Below are positions 10,854-21,581 of a stretch of DNA of 64,000 nucleotides, piece after piece. Numbering within the stretch: the stretch's first letter is position 1; every line of letters starts with the position of its first letter. A model generated the notes under the pieces. That model saw nothing but the letters and a program-made list of their open reading frames with translations. It was not told the DNA's origin and ran no database searches. Origin of the DNA: Zizania palustris (lineage: Eukaryota > Streptophyta > Magnoliopsida > Poales > Poaceae); NCBI GenBank assembly GCA_019279435.1, contig JAAALK010000288.1:74919499-74983498 (forward strand), in the 5' to 3' direction. Both the position numbers and the translations under genes were made by a program.

Positions 10854-13364
10854 TGGAGGGTAAACTAGGCCAGGGTTTCGCCGCGGCCAATGAACTTCAA
10901 GGAGTAGACAACAGACCCGGTGATAGGCCGAGGTCAACCTTCGTAAGCGCTCAACTTCCCAATGAGATAAAGCGTGGACTAATCATGTTGCTATTGGAAT
11001 ATCAGGATTGTTTTTCATGGGAGTATCATGAGATGACAGGCTTAAGATGATCGATCGTAGAACATCGGTTGCCGATAAAATAGGGATATCGGTCGCTCAA
11101 GCAGTCACCTCGGTGATTTAAGGCCGAAATATACCCAGATATCAAGGCCGAGGAAACTAGGCTATACGACGCGGGGTTCATAAGACCATGTCGATATGCA
11201 GAATGGGTCTCGAATATAGTACCAGTGTGGAAGAAAGGTGGGAATCTCGGAATTTGTGTTGATTTTAATGATCTGAATAAGGTGACCTCAAAAGACGAGT
11301 ACCCAATGCCGATAGCAGATTTGTTGGTAGATGCCGCATCAGGTTATAAGATCATAAGCTTCATGGATGGGAATGCAGGCTATAATCAGATTTTCAGGGT
11401 TGACGAAGATATTCATAAAATGGCTTTCTGGCCTAGGAGCCTTTGGGTTATATGAGTGGTTAGTGATGACCTTCAGCTTGAAGAATGCCGGAGCGACTTA
11501 CCAGAGAGCCATGAATTATATTTTCCATGACCTGATCAGCATGTTAGTAGAGATATACATTGATGACATTGTAGTGAAGTCAAGCAGTATTCAAGACCAC
11601 GTGGCCGACCTACGACAAGTTCTAGAGAAGGCTCGGAAATACAGATTGATGATGAATCCCGAAAAATGTGTCTTTGGTGTATCGGCGGGGAAGTTCCTAG
11701 GTTTTATTGTGCACAAAAGAGAGATCGAGATTATCCAGCGCAGTATCGAGTCCATAAAGAACACTCAACCCCCTACCGATAAAACTAAATTGCAGTCATT
11801 GATCGGGTAGATAAATTTCCTCAAAAGGTTCATAGCGAACCTCTCGAAGAAAATAGAGCTATTCACTCTGTTGCTAAAGTTGAAGCCTCGCTAGGAATTC
11901 ACATGGGGAGACAAGCAGCAAATATCTTTTGACGAAATCAAAGAATACCTAAGTTCACCACCAATATTGATGCCGCCACAAAAAGGGCCTCCATTCAAGT
12001 TATATTTATCGGTCGATTACAAAGTCATCAGCACAGTTCTGATTCAAGAAGTCGACAAGAAGGCGATGGTGATTTTCTATCTCAGTAGGAGGCTTCTAGA
12101 CGCTGAGACCCGGTACCCCGCGGTGGAGAAGCTCTATCTATGCTTTTACTTCACATGCACTAAGTTGAGACATTATCTACTTTCAACGGAGTGCACCATA
12201 GTATGCAAGGCCGATGTCATCAAGTGTTGAAGGAATGTATCGGAAAATGGGTCCTCGCTCTAACCAAATTTGATCTCATATATGAATTAGCTAAAGCAAT
12301 AAAAGGTCAAGCGATAGCCGATTTCATAGTTCAGCATAGGGACAAGGCAGTAACCCATGTGGAGTCAGCACCATGAATGTTGTTCTTTGACATGTCGGTA
12401 TGCCGACATGGATGTGTCATCAGCCTAGTGATCGTCTCCCCTCAGGGGTCATCATTTGAGTTTTCCTACACCATCAAGCCATTCTCCACCAACAATCAGG
12501 TCGAGTATGAAGCAGTGCTGAAAGGATTGCAGTTATTGGAAGAAGTAGGGGCCGACACAGTGTAAATTATCGGGGACTCTCTGCTGATTATGAGGCAATT
12601 GTCAGAGGAATATGAATGCAAGGATGATATACTAAGAGAATACAATGATCGGTGCCAAGCCATAACGATGAGTTTTTGCAGCGTGGTTTTCACTCATATC
12701 CCAAGAGAGAAGAACTCAGGCAAATAATTTGACCCAAACAGCGTTAGGATACAAGCCAATGGCCAGATCGATTGAAGTGGAAATCGTCGAAATAGAAGTC
12801 AATGATTAGAGGCATGATATGATCAACTATTTGAAGAATCATTCGACATCAGCGCCAAGAAAACCCAGGTATCAAGCAACAAAATATGTCCTGCTCAGTG
12901 CAGACTTATACCACCGGATGATCGACGATGTTCTCCTCAAGTGCATAAGCATCGAAGAAGCTATATTGGTGATGTATGAGGTACACGATGGCATATGCGA
13001 GACACACCAATCAGCCCCGAAGATGAAGTGGTTACTCCGGAGAGTAGGATATTTCTGGACGACTATGGTGGAGGACTGCATAAGATATTATAAGGGGTGT
13101 CAGGATTGCCAAAATTTTGGAGCCATCCAGAGGGCACCCGCATCGGCAATGAACCTAATAATCGAACCTTGGCCCTTCAGGGGATGGGGTATCGATATGA
13201 TCGACCAAATCTACGTGGCATCAAGCAAAGGTCATAAATTCATAATAGCAGCCACTGATTATTTCACGAAGTGGGTAGAGGCCGTTCAACTCAAGAAAGT
13301 CACATTTGTCGATGCATCGAATTCATCAGGGAGCATATAATATATCAGTTCGGAATCCCACAAA
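10854..13364 (+). pseudogene. A pol, first part: RT, two RNase H domains, integrase start
   Basis: The reading starts abruptly at the protease-RT linker (GQGFAAANEL), so gag and protease are missing. RT follows: ICVDFNDLNKVTSKDEYPMP near 11250 and the catalytic YIDD at 11556-11567. A gypsy RNase H lies at about 11970-12230 (RRLLDAETRYPAVEK), then a second RNase H at about 12377-12700 (FFDMSVCRHGC, NNQVEYEAVLKGLQ, GDSLLIMRQL). This archaeal-type second domain marks the Tat lineage. Integrase starts near 12900 with H-x-H and C-x2-C (CQDCQ) zinc ligands and the first core Asp (GWGIDM). Many stops and frameshifts split the reading. It is interrupted by the solo LTR at 13370. Confidence 0.82.
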
Positions 13365-13369
13365 CTATC

Positions 13370-14594
13370 TGTTGATAGCAAAAATGACATTAATGGTCAA
13401 AATTATCAAAATGTAAAAATTGGTATTTTTGGCCGAAAATATTCGAAGTACTGGCACAGGCCGGTCTGACCGACCCACTTCGGTCTAACCGGCCTCATAA
13501 GGCCGGTCTAACCAGATTTAATCTGAATCCGAGTCAGATTAGTGATTTCGGGGTATTTTTATCCCTAATTAGATTTTAACGACTTGGACTCATGTCTAAC
13601 TCAAATTAGACCCCAGGCACATCATGACCAACCTCTATAAATTGAGGCAAGGCCAATTCAAGGGTTCCCTCTCCTCAAAAACCCTAATAGATTCAATCTA
13701 TTATTTACCTTGAATCACATTTACATTCAATTTACTTTCCTTGCCCTAGGTTTAGCTTAGCACGTACATCTTTGCTGGTTTGTGTTGTAAAACTCCTGTC
13801 TGCCACATCGTAATCACAGTAAGTCGTTGTTGATTCGCTTGTGAATCATCCGTTTCATCCATGTAACGAATTTCTATCATTTTATAGGTCTTTACCGGTG
13901 ATTCGGTCTCTTGGCTGAATTGCCTTTTGTTTCTTGGTGTTTTTTTACAGTGTGTTATCCCTCCCATCTTCTCCAAGAACTCTTGTTACAATTTGTCCAC
14001 GGTGAGACGGTCGTCGGAGATTCCGGGCGTTCTGATATGGCATTGTCATTCTGACCGACGTTGTCTGGTTGGTCTGACCGGCATATTCTAGATTCATCAT
14101 CGGGCGTGCTAGCAACGTGAAGCGACAACTCCCCGCCACTTCGCTCTGACCGACGCGTCCTTGTCGGTCTGACCGGCATGTGCCGAATTCGTCACCCCCC
14201 CCCCCCCCCCGTGCTAGCAAGCGTGAAGTAGCCGCCATCAGCCTGTTCGGTCTTACCGACGGTGGGCATTCGGTCTGACCGGGCTATGCCAGCATTCAAC
14301 GGTATGACCGGCCCTTTTAGGCTGGTCTGACTGATCCTATTTGTCAGGTTTAAATCGGTTGCTTGGCCAGTTTAGTTTAATTCATCCCTACACTTTGGTT
14401 AATTAGGTTATTTCTTGTAATTTAATTGCCTGGTGACTCCTTTATTTCCCTTTTCACTATATAGGGTCATCGGAACAAGACATCGGTGTCGTGTTACGCT
14501 TAGGGGTTTACCTCTAAGTATTCACACATTTATGGATCGTCGGATCGGCGTCAGTGTGTTTGGCACTTTGACCATCATATTTTTAGTGTCAACA
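13370..14594 (+). mobile_element. Solo LTR of an F1-like Tat element
   Basis: A single LTR of 1225 bp from TGTTGATAGCAAAAATGAC to TTTTAGTGTCAACA, flanked by the perfect duplication CTATC (13365-13369, 14595-14599). No internal sequence is present, as expected after recombination between the two LTRs of a full element. Its ends match the F1 LTRs (42962 and 45505). Its middle differs: it carries many CGGTCTGACCGG-like words instead of CCGAAG words. A TATA box is at 13636-13643. A run of about 18 C lies near 14196-14213. The A integrase reading resumes across it. Confidence 0.9.
13636..13643 (+). promoter_or_regulatory. TATA box in the solo LTR
   Basis: CCTCTATAAATTGAGG contains TATAAATT, at a position comparable to the TATA boxes of the F1 LTRs. 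Predicted only. Confidence 0.45.
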
Positions 14595-15185
14595 CTATCA
14601 CCACGGATCAAGGGACAATTTTTGTATCGGAGTAATTTCAGCAGTTCGCAGCTAGTATGGGGATCAAGCTCTTAAATTCATTGTCGTACTACGCACATAC
14701 TAATGATCAAGAAGAAGAATCCAATAAGAGTTTTATCAAGTTAATAAAGCGTAAGATTTATGAATAGTCGTAGTGTTGGCATCGGTCATTATTGGAAGCA
14801 CTCTGGGCTTATCAGATGGCACGTCACGGATCCACTCAAGTGCCACCATACCAGTTAGTCTATGGTCACGAAGCAGTATTACCATGGGAGAATAACATTG
14901 GCTCAAGAAGGATCGCGTTACAAGACCAACTCACAGCCGATGATTATTATAATCGTATGACGGATGGCCTAGATGACCTAGCGTGGGTCCGATTGAGAGC
15001 CCTCAAAAAAGTTGAAGAAAACAAAGCAAGTATTGCTAGGTTATATAATAAGAAGATAGTGCAAAAATTGTTCAAACAAGGGAGCTTGTATGGAAACTTA
15101 TCCTGTCGATCAGGTCTAATGACAATCGGTTCGGTAAGTGCTCTCCAAATTGGGAGGGACCATTTCAGATATATCGAGTAGTGCC
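14595..15185 (+). pseudogene. A pol, second part: integrase core end
   Basis: Begins with ITTDQGTIF (second catalytic Asp of the DDE core), directly continuing the frame left at 13364 once one copy of CTATC is removed. It runs through a Glu-rich ESNKS segment holding the third acidic residue, then ALWAYQMARHGST, PYQLVYGHEAVLP and a C-terminal beta-barrel-like part (GPFQIYRVV by frame correction). Stops occur near 14764. It is split by element C at 15186. Confidence 0.75.
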
Positions 15186-16236
15186 TAATGAGGACATCCC
15201 AGTACATGGTCCTATCACTGGTCCGATCAGCGTGCATAAAGATCCGATCGCTATCACCGGTTGTAAAGGTCCGATCACTCGCAGTCGCTCAAAGACGCTA
15301 CACCATCATGTTAATTCGCTCCTTCACACCGTTGATGTAAATAATGAGAATTTTTTACTACCTAAATCATGTACTTTGATTTTGCTCAGGTTCACACATG
15401 AAGCTATGAACACCAAGACCTGATTGAAGAGCACGGAGCATAGTAAGAGCCGATCGGAGATCCAGGCTGATAGGCTGATAGAAGGCCTCACTTGCGAGGT
15501 TCACCACAGTTAGAATACTTAGATACGAGGGCTCTATGACCTATGGTTGGAAAGGCCATCAAGTCAGCTTTCACACCCAACAAACCGTTTGTCTTTTGGA
15601 GTTCCCAAGCTTGAGTTATGGCTAAAACATTGAAGAGTGGTCCAGCAGTCAAATAGACGCGCGAGTTCACAAGACACCCTCTTGAATACTCCACCAGCTG
15701 GTTTCACACCCTCCCTGCGTGGAGAGCACGACTCATACTCATTTAGGAGGGTTTTTCCTAGTATAAATAGCCCCCTAGGCCTCTCAAACTCAACTTTTGA
15801 TCATTTGATAAAACTACCTCTATGGTATATTGCAGCCGAGCTGCTTGAGTGTCTACTCACCCTTGTTCTTGCAAGTTCATCGTGCGCTTGTGAGAAAATC
15901 TCTCTGAGATCCCCCATTTCGTGCTTACGGCTTCGGGTTCGGCCGTACCGTATTGTGCGGATTGGTCCCGGCTTGTGGTTCTGTGATCGTTCGGAGATCG
16001 AGTCGAAGTCCTCATGGTTTCTGTGCCTCTCTCCCCGTCGCTTGAGTGCAGCCAAACCTTGAGACAGGTATAAAGCTCCCCTAATCCGTGCTTGTCGGCT
16101 TCTAGTTCAGCTGCACCGGCCTGTCGGATTAGTTCCCCGCTGTTCGCAGCAAGTTAGCCGCTATTCGCAGCTAGTTATCGTGTTCAAGATTCTACTGTCA
16201 TGAAGATTGGGCCACCCCAAGGTCGAGTCCTCACCA
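15186..16236 (+). repeat. 5' LTR of element C
   Basis: Ends GAGTCCTCACCA just before the primer site. Codons copied from the pol end are open from 15186 to about 15423 and include GPITRSRSK. It pairs with 21582-22612. Confidence 0.88.
15762..15769 (+). promoter_or_regulatory. TATA box in 5' LTR of C
   Basis: CCTAGTATAAATAGCCCCC contains TATAAATA. The 3' LTR has the same box at 22158-22165. Confidence 0.6.
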
Positions 16237-16238
16237 TT

Positions 16239-16250
16239 TGGTATCAGAGC
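16239..16250 (+). other. Primer binding site of C
   Basis: TGGTATCAGAGC, two bases after the 5' LTR, is the standard plant retroelement complement to the 3' end of initiator methionine tRNA. Confidence 0.85.
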
Positions 16251-16853
16251 TTCAGTTGTTTGGTAGGATCTTTACCCTTGATTATCTCTGATTTGATTTA
16301 TCCATCACTTGTTCGCTTGGTTTTTTCCCATCCTAGATTCCACAAAACCACCACACACAAAAAAATCCGAGCCCTTGTTGGTACTGTTTTTCTTGTGTTG
16401 CTTGCACTCATCTTGTTGTTTGTCACCATCGTGTTTTCTAGCACTGTGTTTGCTTAAAAAAAGAACAAAAAAAGAGAGAGATTAAAGAAAAAGAGTCAAA
16501 AAAAGAGGACGCTGAAAGGGGCTAGATTGCGGATCGTGTTGCTGAAAAATTTCAGATCCAAAATTGCAAGTTTGTGGTACTTGTGACAACAACGTTTCAC
16601 ATCTTTTGAGTGCTTGCACACTGGGATTTTCAGTACCAAAAGCCCTCCTTGAACAGCCACCTATAGCTCCACAAAAACCCGAAACCGGACTTGTGTCTTG
16701 TAATCCTTTCGATCGCTTAATCACAGCTGCGGTATAACCACTTGAGCACACTCACAGGCCTCGTGAATGTGTAAGAACTCTGGGTAAGTAGGAGGTGAGG
16801 TTGTGTGATTCCAAGAATTTTACCTATTCCACTTTCTTTCCTATTGTACTAAC
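16251..16853 (+). other. Untranslated leader of C
   Basis: About 600 bases between the primer site and gag without a convincing ORF. It contains an A-rich, purine-biased part at 16456-16510 and ends in a pyrimidine-rich stretch before the gag ATG. It corresponds to the leader of B (3929-5194), which is about twice as long because of its repeat array. Confidence 0.6.
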
Positions 16854-18332
16854 ATGGCAGGATCTGAATCAAGTGTTCACGGTAGCAACCGTGGAGATGA
16901 AGAACCCCCTGTTGCACGTGCTGAGTTGCGGCAGTTGAGAGACACCCTTTTGCAGGCTATGGAGCGGATGCTTAATGAACATCTCCCTGCAGCAGGTGGA
17001 CGGGATCATCAACATCCAAATGAAGAATCTGGTGATGAAAATTCTGGTTTTGGAGATGGGTTTCATGGCCATCATAGAGGTGGTCAGGGTGGTGATCGAA
17101 GAGCAAGAAGAGGGCATGGACATGATCGACATGTTCACTTTCACCATGAAGAGGAAATTCATAGTGAATCTGATGGGAGATTTGATGATAATGAGAACCC
17201 CTTTGCTGACCATAGGCGGTTTGGACACCACCATGGTCGCCGTGGAGGTGCTGGTCGTGATGTGCACCATGGTCGGCATAATCGGGATGATCCGGACAGC
17301 ATTGCTCGTGTCAAGTTGAGTATCCCTAAATTCACTGGTCGGGAAGATGCTGATGCATATCTCGAGTGGGAAGAGCAATGTGATCAGATTTTTAGAGTAC
17401 ACAATCTCTCTAACCGAAGGTGTGTTGATCTTGATTCTTTTGAATTCTCGGGTTATGCTCTCACTTTGTGGAATCAAATACAAGAAAGTCAGCTTGTGTT
17501 GGGACGTGCTCATATCAACACATGGGATGAAATGAAGAGAGTGATGAGGAGACGAATTGTGCCATCAAGTTATCAGCGTGACTTTCACAATAGGTTGCAA
17601 AATCTGAAGCAAGGTTCTATGTCGGTTAATGATTATTATAAGGAAATGGAGTTACTCTTGGTTCGTACCGGAACAAGAGAAGATGTTGAATCAACGATGG
17701 CAAGATTTCTTCATGGTCTCAATGATGAAATCTCTGGCTTTGTTGAGATGTTTCCATATCATAATCTGCTGGATCTTGTTGATCAAGCTATGCGCACGGA
17801 GAGGAAAATTCAACAAGAGGGTCGTCGGAGGACTTATGACAGTCAGACACTTTCAGCACCATGGCGTAAGCAGCAAGGTGGAACTTCTTATGCTACTGGT
17901 TGGTCTCAAACCACAGCAAAACCTACTCAATCTATTGGTGTTGCAAAGCCAATGGTTTCCACTACCTCTGCACCTTCGGTACAGCAACAACCGCAGCGAT
18001 CTACTACAAAATCAGCAGCTCCCTCTGTTGCATCAGCTGCTACTTCATCCTCACATAGCAGAGAAATTGTATGCCACAAGTGCAAGGGTCATGGCCACAT
18101 TGCCGCTCAATGTCCGAGCAGAAGAACAATGATTGTGAATGAACAGGGAGAGTGGAAATCAGAGAGTGATCAAGAAGATGATGCTCCAAGATATGATGAA
18201 GAAATTGTAAGTGAGGAAAGTGAAATTCAACCCGAGGAAGGTGACAATAATTGCTTCATCTCTCGCCGAGCTCTCAATGTGAATGTTGTGCAAGAGGATA
18301 ATGAGCAGCGGCACAATCTTTTTCATACCTGA
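16854..18332 (+). CDS. C gag polyprotein
   Basis: An uninterrupted 492-codon frame. It would form the retrotransposon particle and bind the RNA. The N-terminal ~150 residues are charged and rich in Gly, His and Arg (HHRGGQGGDRRARRGHGHD). A gag capsid-like domain follows (KLSIPKFTGREDADAYLEWE near residue 150, then RNRLQNLKQGS-type helices). The CCHC zinc knuckle CHKCKGHGHIAAQC is at 18072-18113, followed by an acidic tail. The stop TGA at 18330 is probably a decayed CGA, because the reading passes straight into protease in the same frame. ATG 16854 is chosen because the AACATGGCA context is shared with B. Confidence 0.85.
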   Translation: MAGSESSVHGSNRGDEEPPVARAELRQLRDTLLQAMERMLNEHLPAAGGRDHQHPNEESGDENSGFGDGFHGHHRGGQGGDRRARRGHGHDRHVHFHHEEEIHSESDGRFDDNENPFADHRRFGHHHGRRGGAGRDVHHGRHNRDDPDSIARVKLSIPKFTGREDADAYLEWEEQCDQIFRVHNLSNRRCVDLDSFEFSGYALTLWNQIQESQLVLGRAHINTWDEMKRVMRRRIVPSSYQRDFHNRLQNLKQGSMSVNDYYKEMELLLVRTGTREDVESTMARFLHGLNDEISGFVEMFPYHNLLDLVDQAMRTERKIQQEGRRRTYDSQTLSAPWRKQQGGTSYATGWSQTTAKPTQSIGVAKPMVSTTSAPSVQQQPQRSTTKSAAPSVASAATSSSHSREIVCHKCKGHGHIAAQCPSRRTMIVNEQGEWKSESDQEDDAPRYDEEIVSEESEIQPEEGDNNCFISRRALNVNVVQEDNEQRHNLFHT

Positions 18333-18725
18333 GGCATGATCAAAGATAAGTTATACCGAATTATTGTTGATAAAGGCAGCTGCAATAACATTGCAAGTCA
18401 GGAGTTAGTGGATAGATTGGGCTTGAAATAGAGGCGACATCCCGAGCCATACAAGATGCAATGGCTTAGTGATAGTGGCGCCTTGCGTGTGAACAATATG
18501 GTAACCGTTCCTTTCTCTATTGGGAGGTACCATGATGAGGTGGAGTGCGATGTGGTGCCTATGCAAGCTTGTCAATTGTTGTTGGGAAGACCTTGGTTAT
18601 TTGATCGTGATGCTCAGATTTGCGGTCGATCCAACAAAGTTGTGATTACATACAAAGGAGAGAAACTCACTTTGCTCCCTTTGACACTGAGTGAAATCTT
18701 AAAGGATGATCTGAAAAGAAAATAG
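18333..18725 (+). pseudogene. C aspartic protease
   Basis: Continues the gag frame after the TGA. The active-site loop reads VDKGSCNN; B has IDSGSCNN, so the Ser next to the catalytic Asp has become Lys. The rest of the fold is visible (VVPMQACQLLLGRPWLFD). An in-frame TAG at 18429 (old CAG) and another at 18723 interrupt it. In an intact element this enzyme would cut the polyprotein. Confidence 0.75.
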
Positions 18726-18842
18726 CGAGAGAGCGAGAAACAATCTTGTGAGAGCCACCAACATCGTGAGAAAGAGAGTCCAAGGCCAAAGAAAACTCCA
18801 CAGCCAAAAAGAACCAAGCCAAAGGGAACAGAGGGATTAGTC

Positions 18843-19871
18843 ATGATGGCTAGGAAAAGGGATCTAAAAGAATTGAGTGAACCCGATGCCATGTTCTTTG
18901 TACTGCTGTACAAGAACACTCTTCTTTCTTCTAACAACATACCATCTACTTTGCCTAGTGATGTTTTGGATGTGTTGCAGGAATTTGAAGACGTGTTTCC
19001 AGAGGAAGTACCACCTGGGCTGCCACCAAAGAGAGGAATTGAGCATCAAATTGATCTTGTTCCTGGCGCTTCACTTCCTAACCGTGTTCCCTACCGCACC
19101 AACCCCGAAGAAACAAAGGAAATTCAGCGTCAAGTTCAGGAGCTCATCAACAAGGGTTATGTAAGGGAAAGTCTCTCTCCATGTGCTGTACCTGTTCTTT
19201 TAGTTCATAAGAAAGATGGATCATGGAGAATGTGTGTGGATTGTCGTGCTATTAACATCACTATTAGATATAGGCATCCCATATTGAGACTTGATGGTAT
19301 GCTTGATGAACTTAGTTGTGCTATCATTTTTACTAAAATTGACCTAAGAAGTGGCTACCACCAAATTCGAATGAGAGAAGGAGATGAGTGGAAAACAACC
19401 TTCAAAACAAAATTTGGGCTTTATGAATGGTTGGTAATGCCTTTTGGATTGACAAATGCTCCTAGTACTTTCATGAGATTGATGAATCATGTGCTTAGAG
19501 CCTTCCTTGGAAAGTTTGTTGTGGTTTACTTTGATGACATCTTAATTTACAGCAATTCACTTGAAGAACATGTTGAACATGTCAAATGTGTGCTCGATGT
19601 TTTGAGGAAAGAATGCTTGTACGCTAACCTTGCCAAGTGCACCTTTTGCACCGATAAGGTAGTGTTTCTTGGCTTTGTTGTTTTAGGTCAAGGTGTGGAG
19701 GTAGATGAAGAGAAGGTCAAAGCCATTTGGGGATGGAAACCTCCACAAAACATGAGCCAAGTGCGCAGTTTTCTTGGTCTTGCTGGTTTCTATCGCAGAT
19801 TTGTGAAAGATTTCAGCACTATTGCTGCTCCAATCAACGAGCTGACCAAGAAGGACATTCCCTTCCACTAG
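18843..19871 (+). pseudogene. C reverse transcriptase
   Basis: An open stretch of 342 codons. The entry region EDVFPEEVPPGLPPKRGIEH is followed by RT blocks: VLLVHKKDGSWRMCVDCRAI, FTKIDLRSGYHQIR, FGLYEWLVMPFGLTNAP and the catalytic YFDD at 19527-19538. The thumb and connection (VRSFLGLAGFYRRFV) are near 19770. It ends at TAG 19869, where TGG is expected (G-to-A). RT residues look intact, so the break is downstream. It is the region that B has lost. Confidence 0.85.
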
Positions 19872-20461
19872 GGTGATGTGCAAGATAAGGCATTTGATGA
19901 GCTAAAATGAAGTTAACAACAGCCCCACTCCTTGCACTTCCAGACTTTGGTAAGACTTTTGAAATTGAATGTGATGCAAGTGGTGTAGGGATTGGTGGCG
20001 TGCTCATGCAGCAAGGTAGACCTATTGCTTACTTCAGTGAAAAGTTAAGTGGTCCTATTCTAAATTACTCGGTTTATGATAAGGAACTATATGCGTTAGT
20101 AAGGAGTCTAGAGACTTGGCAACACTACCTTTTACCTAAAGAATTTGTGATCCATTCCGACCATGAATCTTTGAAGCATTTAAAGGGCCAACTTAAACTG
20201 AATAGAAGACATGCAAAATGGAGTGAATTCATTGAATCTTTTCCTTACATTGTAAAGTATAAGAAAGGGAAAGAAAATGTTGTTGCCAATGCTTTGTCTA
20301 GGCGTCATGCTTTGCTATCACAACTTGATTCTAAAATGCTTGGGCTAGAGAGTATTAAAGAATTGTATGCAATTGACCCATCGTTTGCAGAACCATTCTC
20401 TAAATGTTTTGATGGTAAAGGCTGGGAGAAATACCATTTACATGACGGGTTCTTGTTTTGA
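19872..20461 (+). pseudogene. C RNase H domain
   Basis: After the stop there is a one-base deletion near 19908 (CTAAAATGAAG, where one more A is expected). The frame then gives IECDASGVGIGGVL, YFSEKL, DKELYALVRSLETWQHYLLP and HSDHESLKHLKGQ, the standard gypsy RNase H with its Asp/Glu/Asp set. The linker to integrase ends in TGA at 20459 where CGA is expected. Confidence 0.82.
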
Positions 20462-21581
20462 GCTAACAAACTTTGCATTCCAAATTGCTCTGTCCGTCTC
20501 ATGCTCTTACAGGAAGCTCATGCTGGAGGACTTATGGGTCACTTTGGGGCCAAAAAGACGGAACAAGTCCTAGCTGATCACTTCTATTGGCCCAAGATGA
20601 GGAGGGACGTGGAACGACATGTCCTACGATGTGCAACCTGCCACGAAGCTAAGTCCCGCTTGCACCCGCATGGTTTATACACCCCTCTACCTATTCTTAG
20701 AGTTCCGTGGAAAGACATTTCAATGGATTTTGTTCTCGGTTTACCTCGAACTAAGATGGGGAGGGATTCAATCTTTGTTGTGGTTGATCGTTTCAGCAAG
20801 ATGGCTCACTTTATTCCCTGTCATAAGAGCGATGATGCTTCACACATTGCTGAATTATTTTTCAGGGAAATTGTACGGCTACATGGAGTACCCTGAACTA
20901 TTGTTTCTGATCGCGAAGCCAAATTCTTGAGCTACTTTTGGAAGACCATGTGGGGAAAGCTGGGGACTAGACTGCTGTTCTCTACAACTTGTCATCCGCA
21001 AATGGATGGATAAACTGAAGTTGTGAATCGTACCTTGTCAACGCTGCTGCGAGCTGTAAAGAACTTGAAGCTATGGGAAGAGAGCTTGCCACATGTGGAA
21101 TTCGCTTACAACAGGGCGGTACACTCTACCATAATTTTTGCCCATTTGAAATTGTTTATGGCTTCAAACCCCTTGCTCCCATCGATCTATTACCTTTGCC
21201 TATGCAGGAACACACCAACCTTGATGCAAGCAAGCGTGCTGATGCTGTCAAGAAGCTCCATGAACAAACAAAAGCGAACATCGAGAAGATGACCAAGCTG
21301 TATGAAAAGCGCGCCAACAAGGGACGCAAGAAAATGGTGTTCAAACAAGGAGATCTGGTTTGGGTTCACCTTTGCAAGGAGTGTTTTCCAGATCAACGCA
21401 AGTGCAAGCTGCAACCATGAGCAGATGGTTCGTTCAAAGTACTCCAAAAGATCAATGACAACGCCTATGTGATTGACCTTCCGAGCACATATGGTGTGAG
21501 TGCAACCTTCAACATCACTGACCTTTCACCCTTCCTTGGGGAAGAAAAGTCGAGGACGACTCCTTTTCAAGAGGGGGAGGA
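20462..21581 (+). pseudogene. C integrase with CRM-type C-terminus
   Basis: The zinc domain (HAGGLMGHFG, then CATCHEAK) is intact at about 20518-20655. The DDE core has SMDFVLGLPRT (first Asp) and VSDREAKF (second). Stops at 20894 (CGA to TGA) and 21012 (CAA to TAA) and a one-base loss near 21131 break the frame. The C-terminal barrel is visible (KINDNAYVIDLPSTYGVSATFNI). Instead of a chromodomain the protein runs on as EKSRTTPFQEGEDDDDIP into the 3' LTR. The GPITRSRSK motif is reached only after correcting another one-base loss near 21638. Confidence 0.82.
21569..21581 (+). other. Polypurine tract of C
   Basis: AAGAGGGGGAGGA immediately before the 3' LTR. Its codons (QEGEDD) also form part of the pol reading, so the tract is under double use. 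Confidence 0.75.

Noticed and set aside
14196..14213. Run of about 18 C
   Set aside because: A homopolymer in a solo LTR; it may be slippage or a sequencing artefact and has no supported function.
16869..17513. A 214-codon minus-strand ORF under the C gag
   Set aside because: It is the shadow of the uninterrupted gag frame; its composition mirrors the Gly/His/Asp codons of gag.
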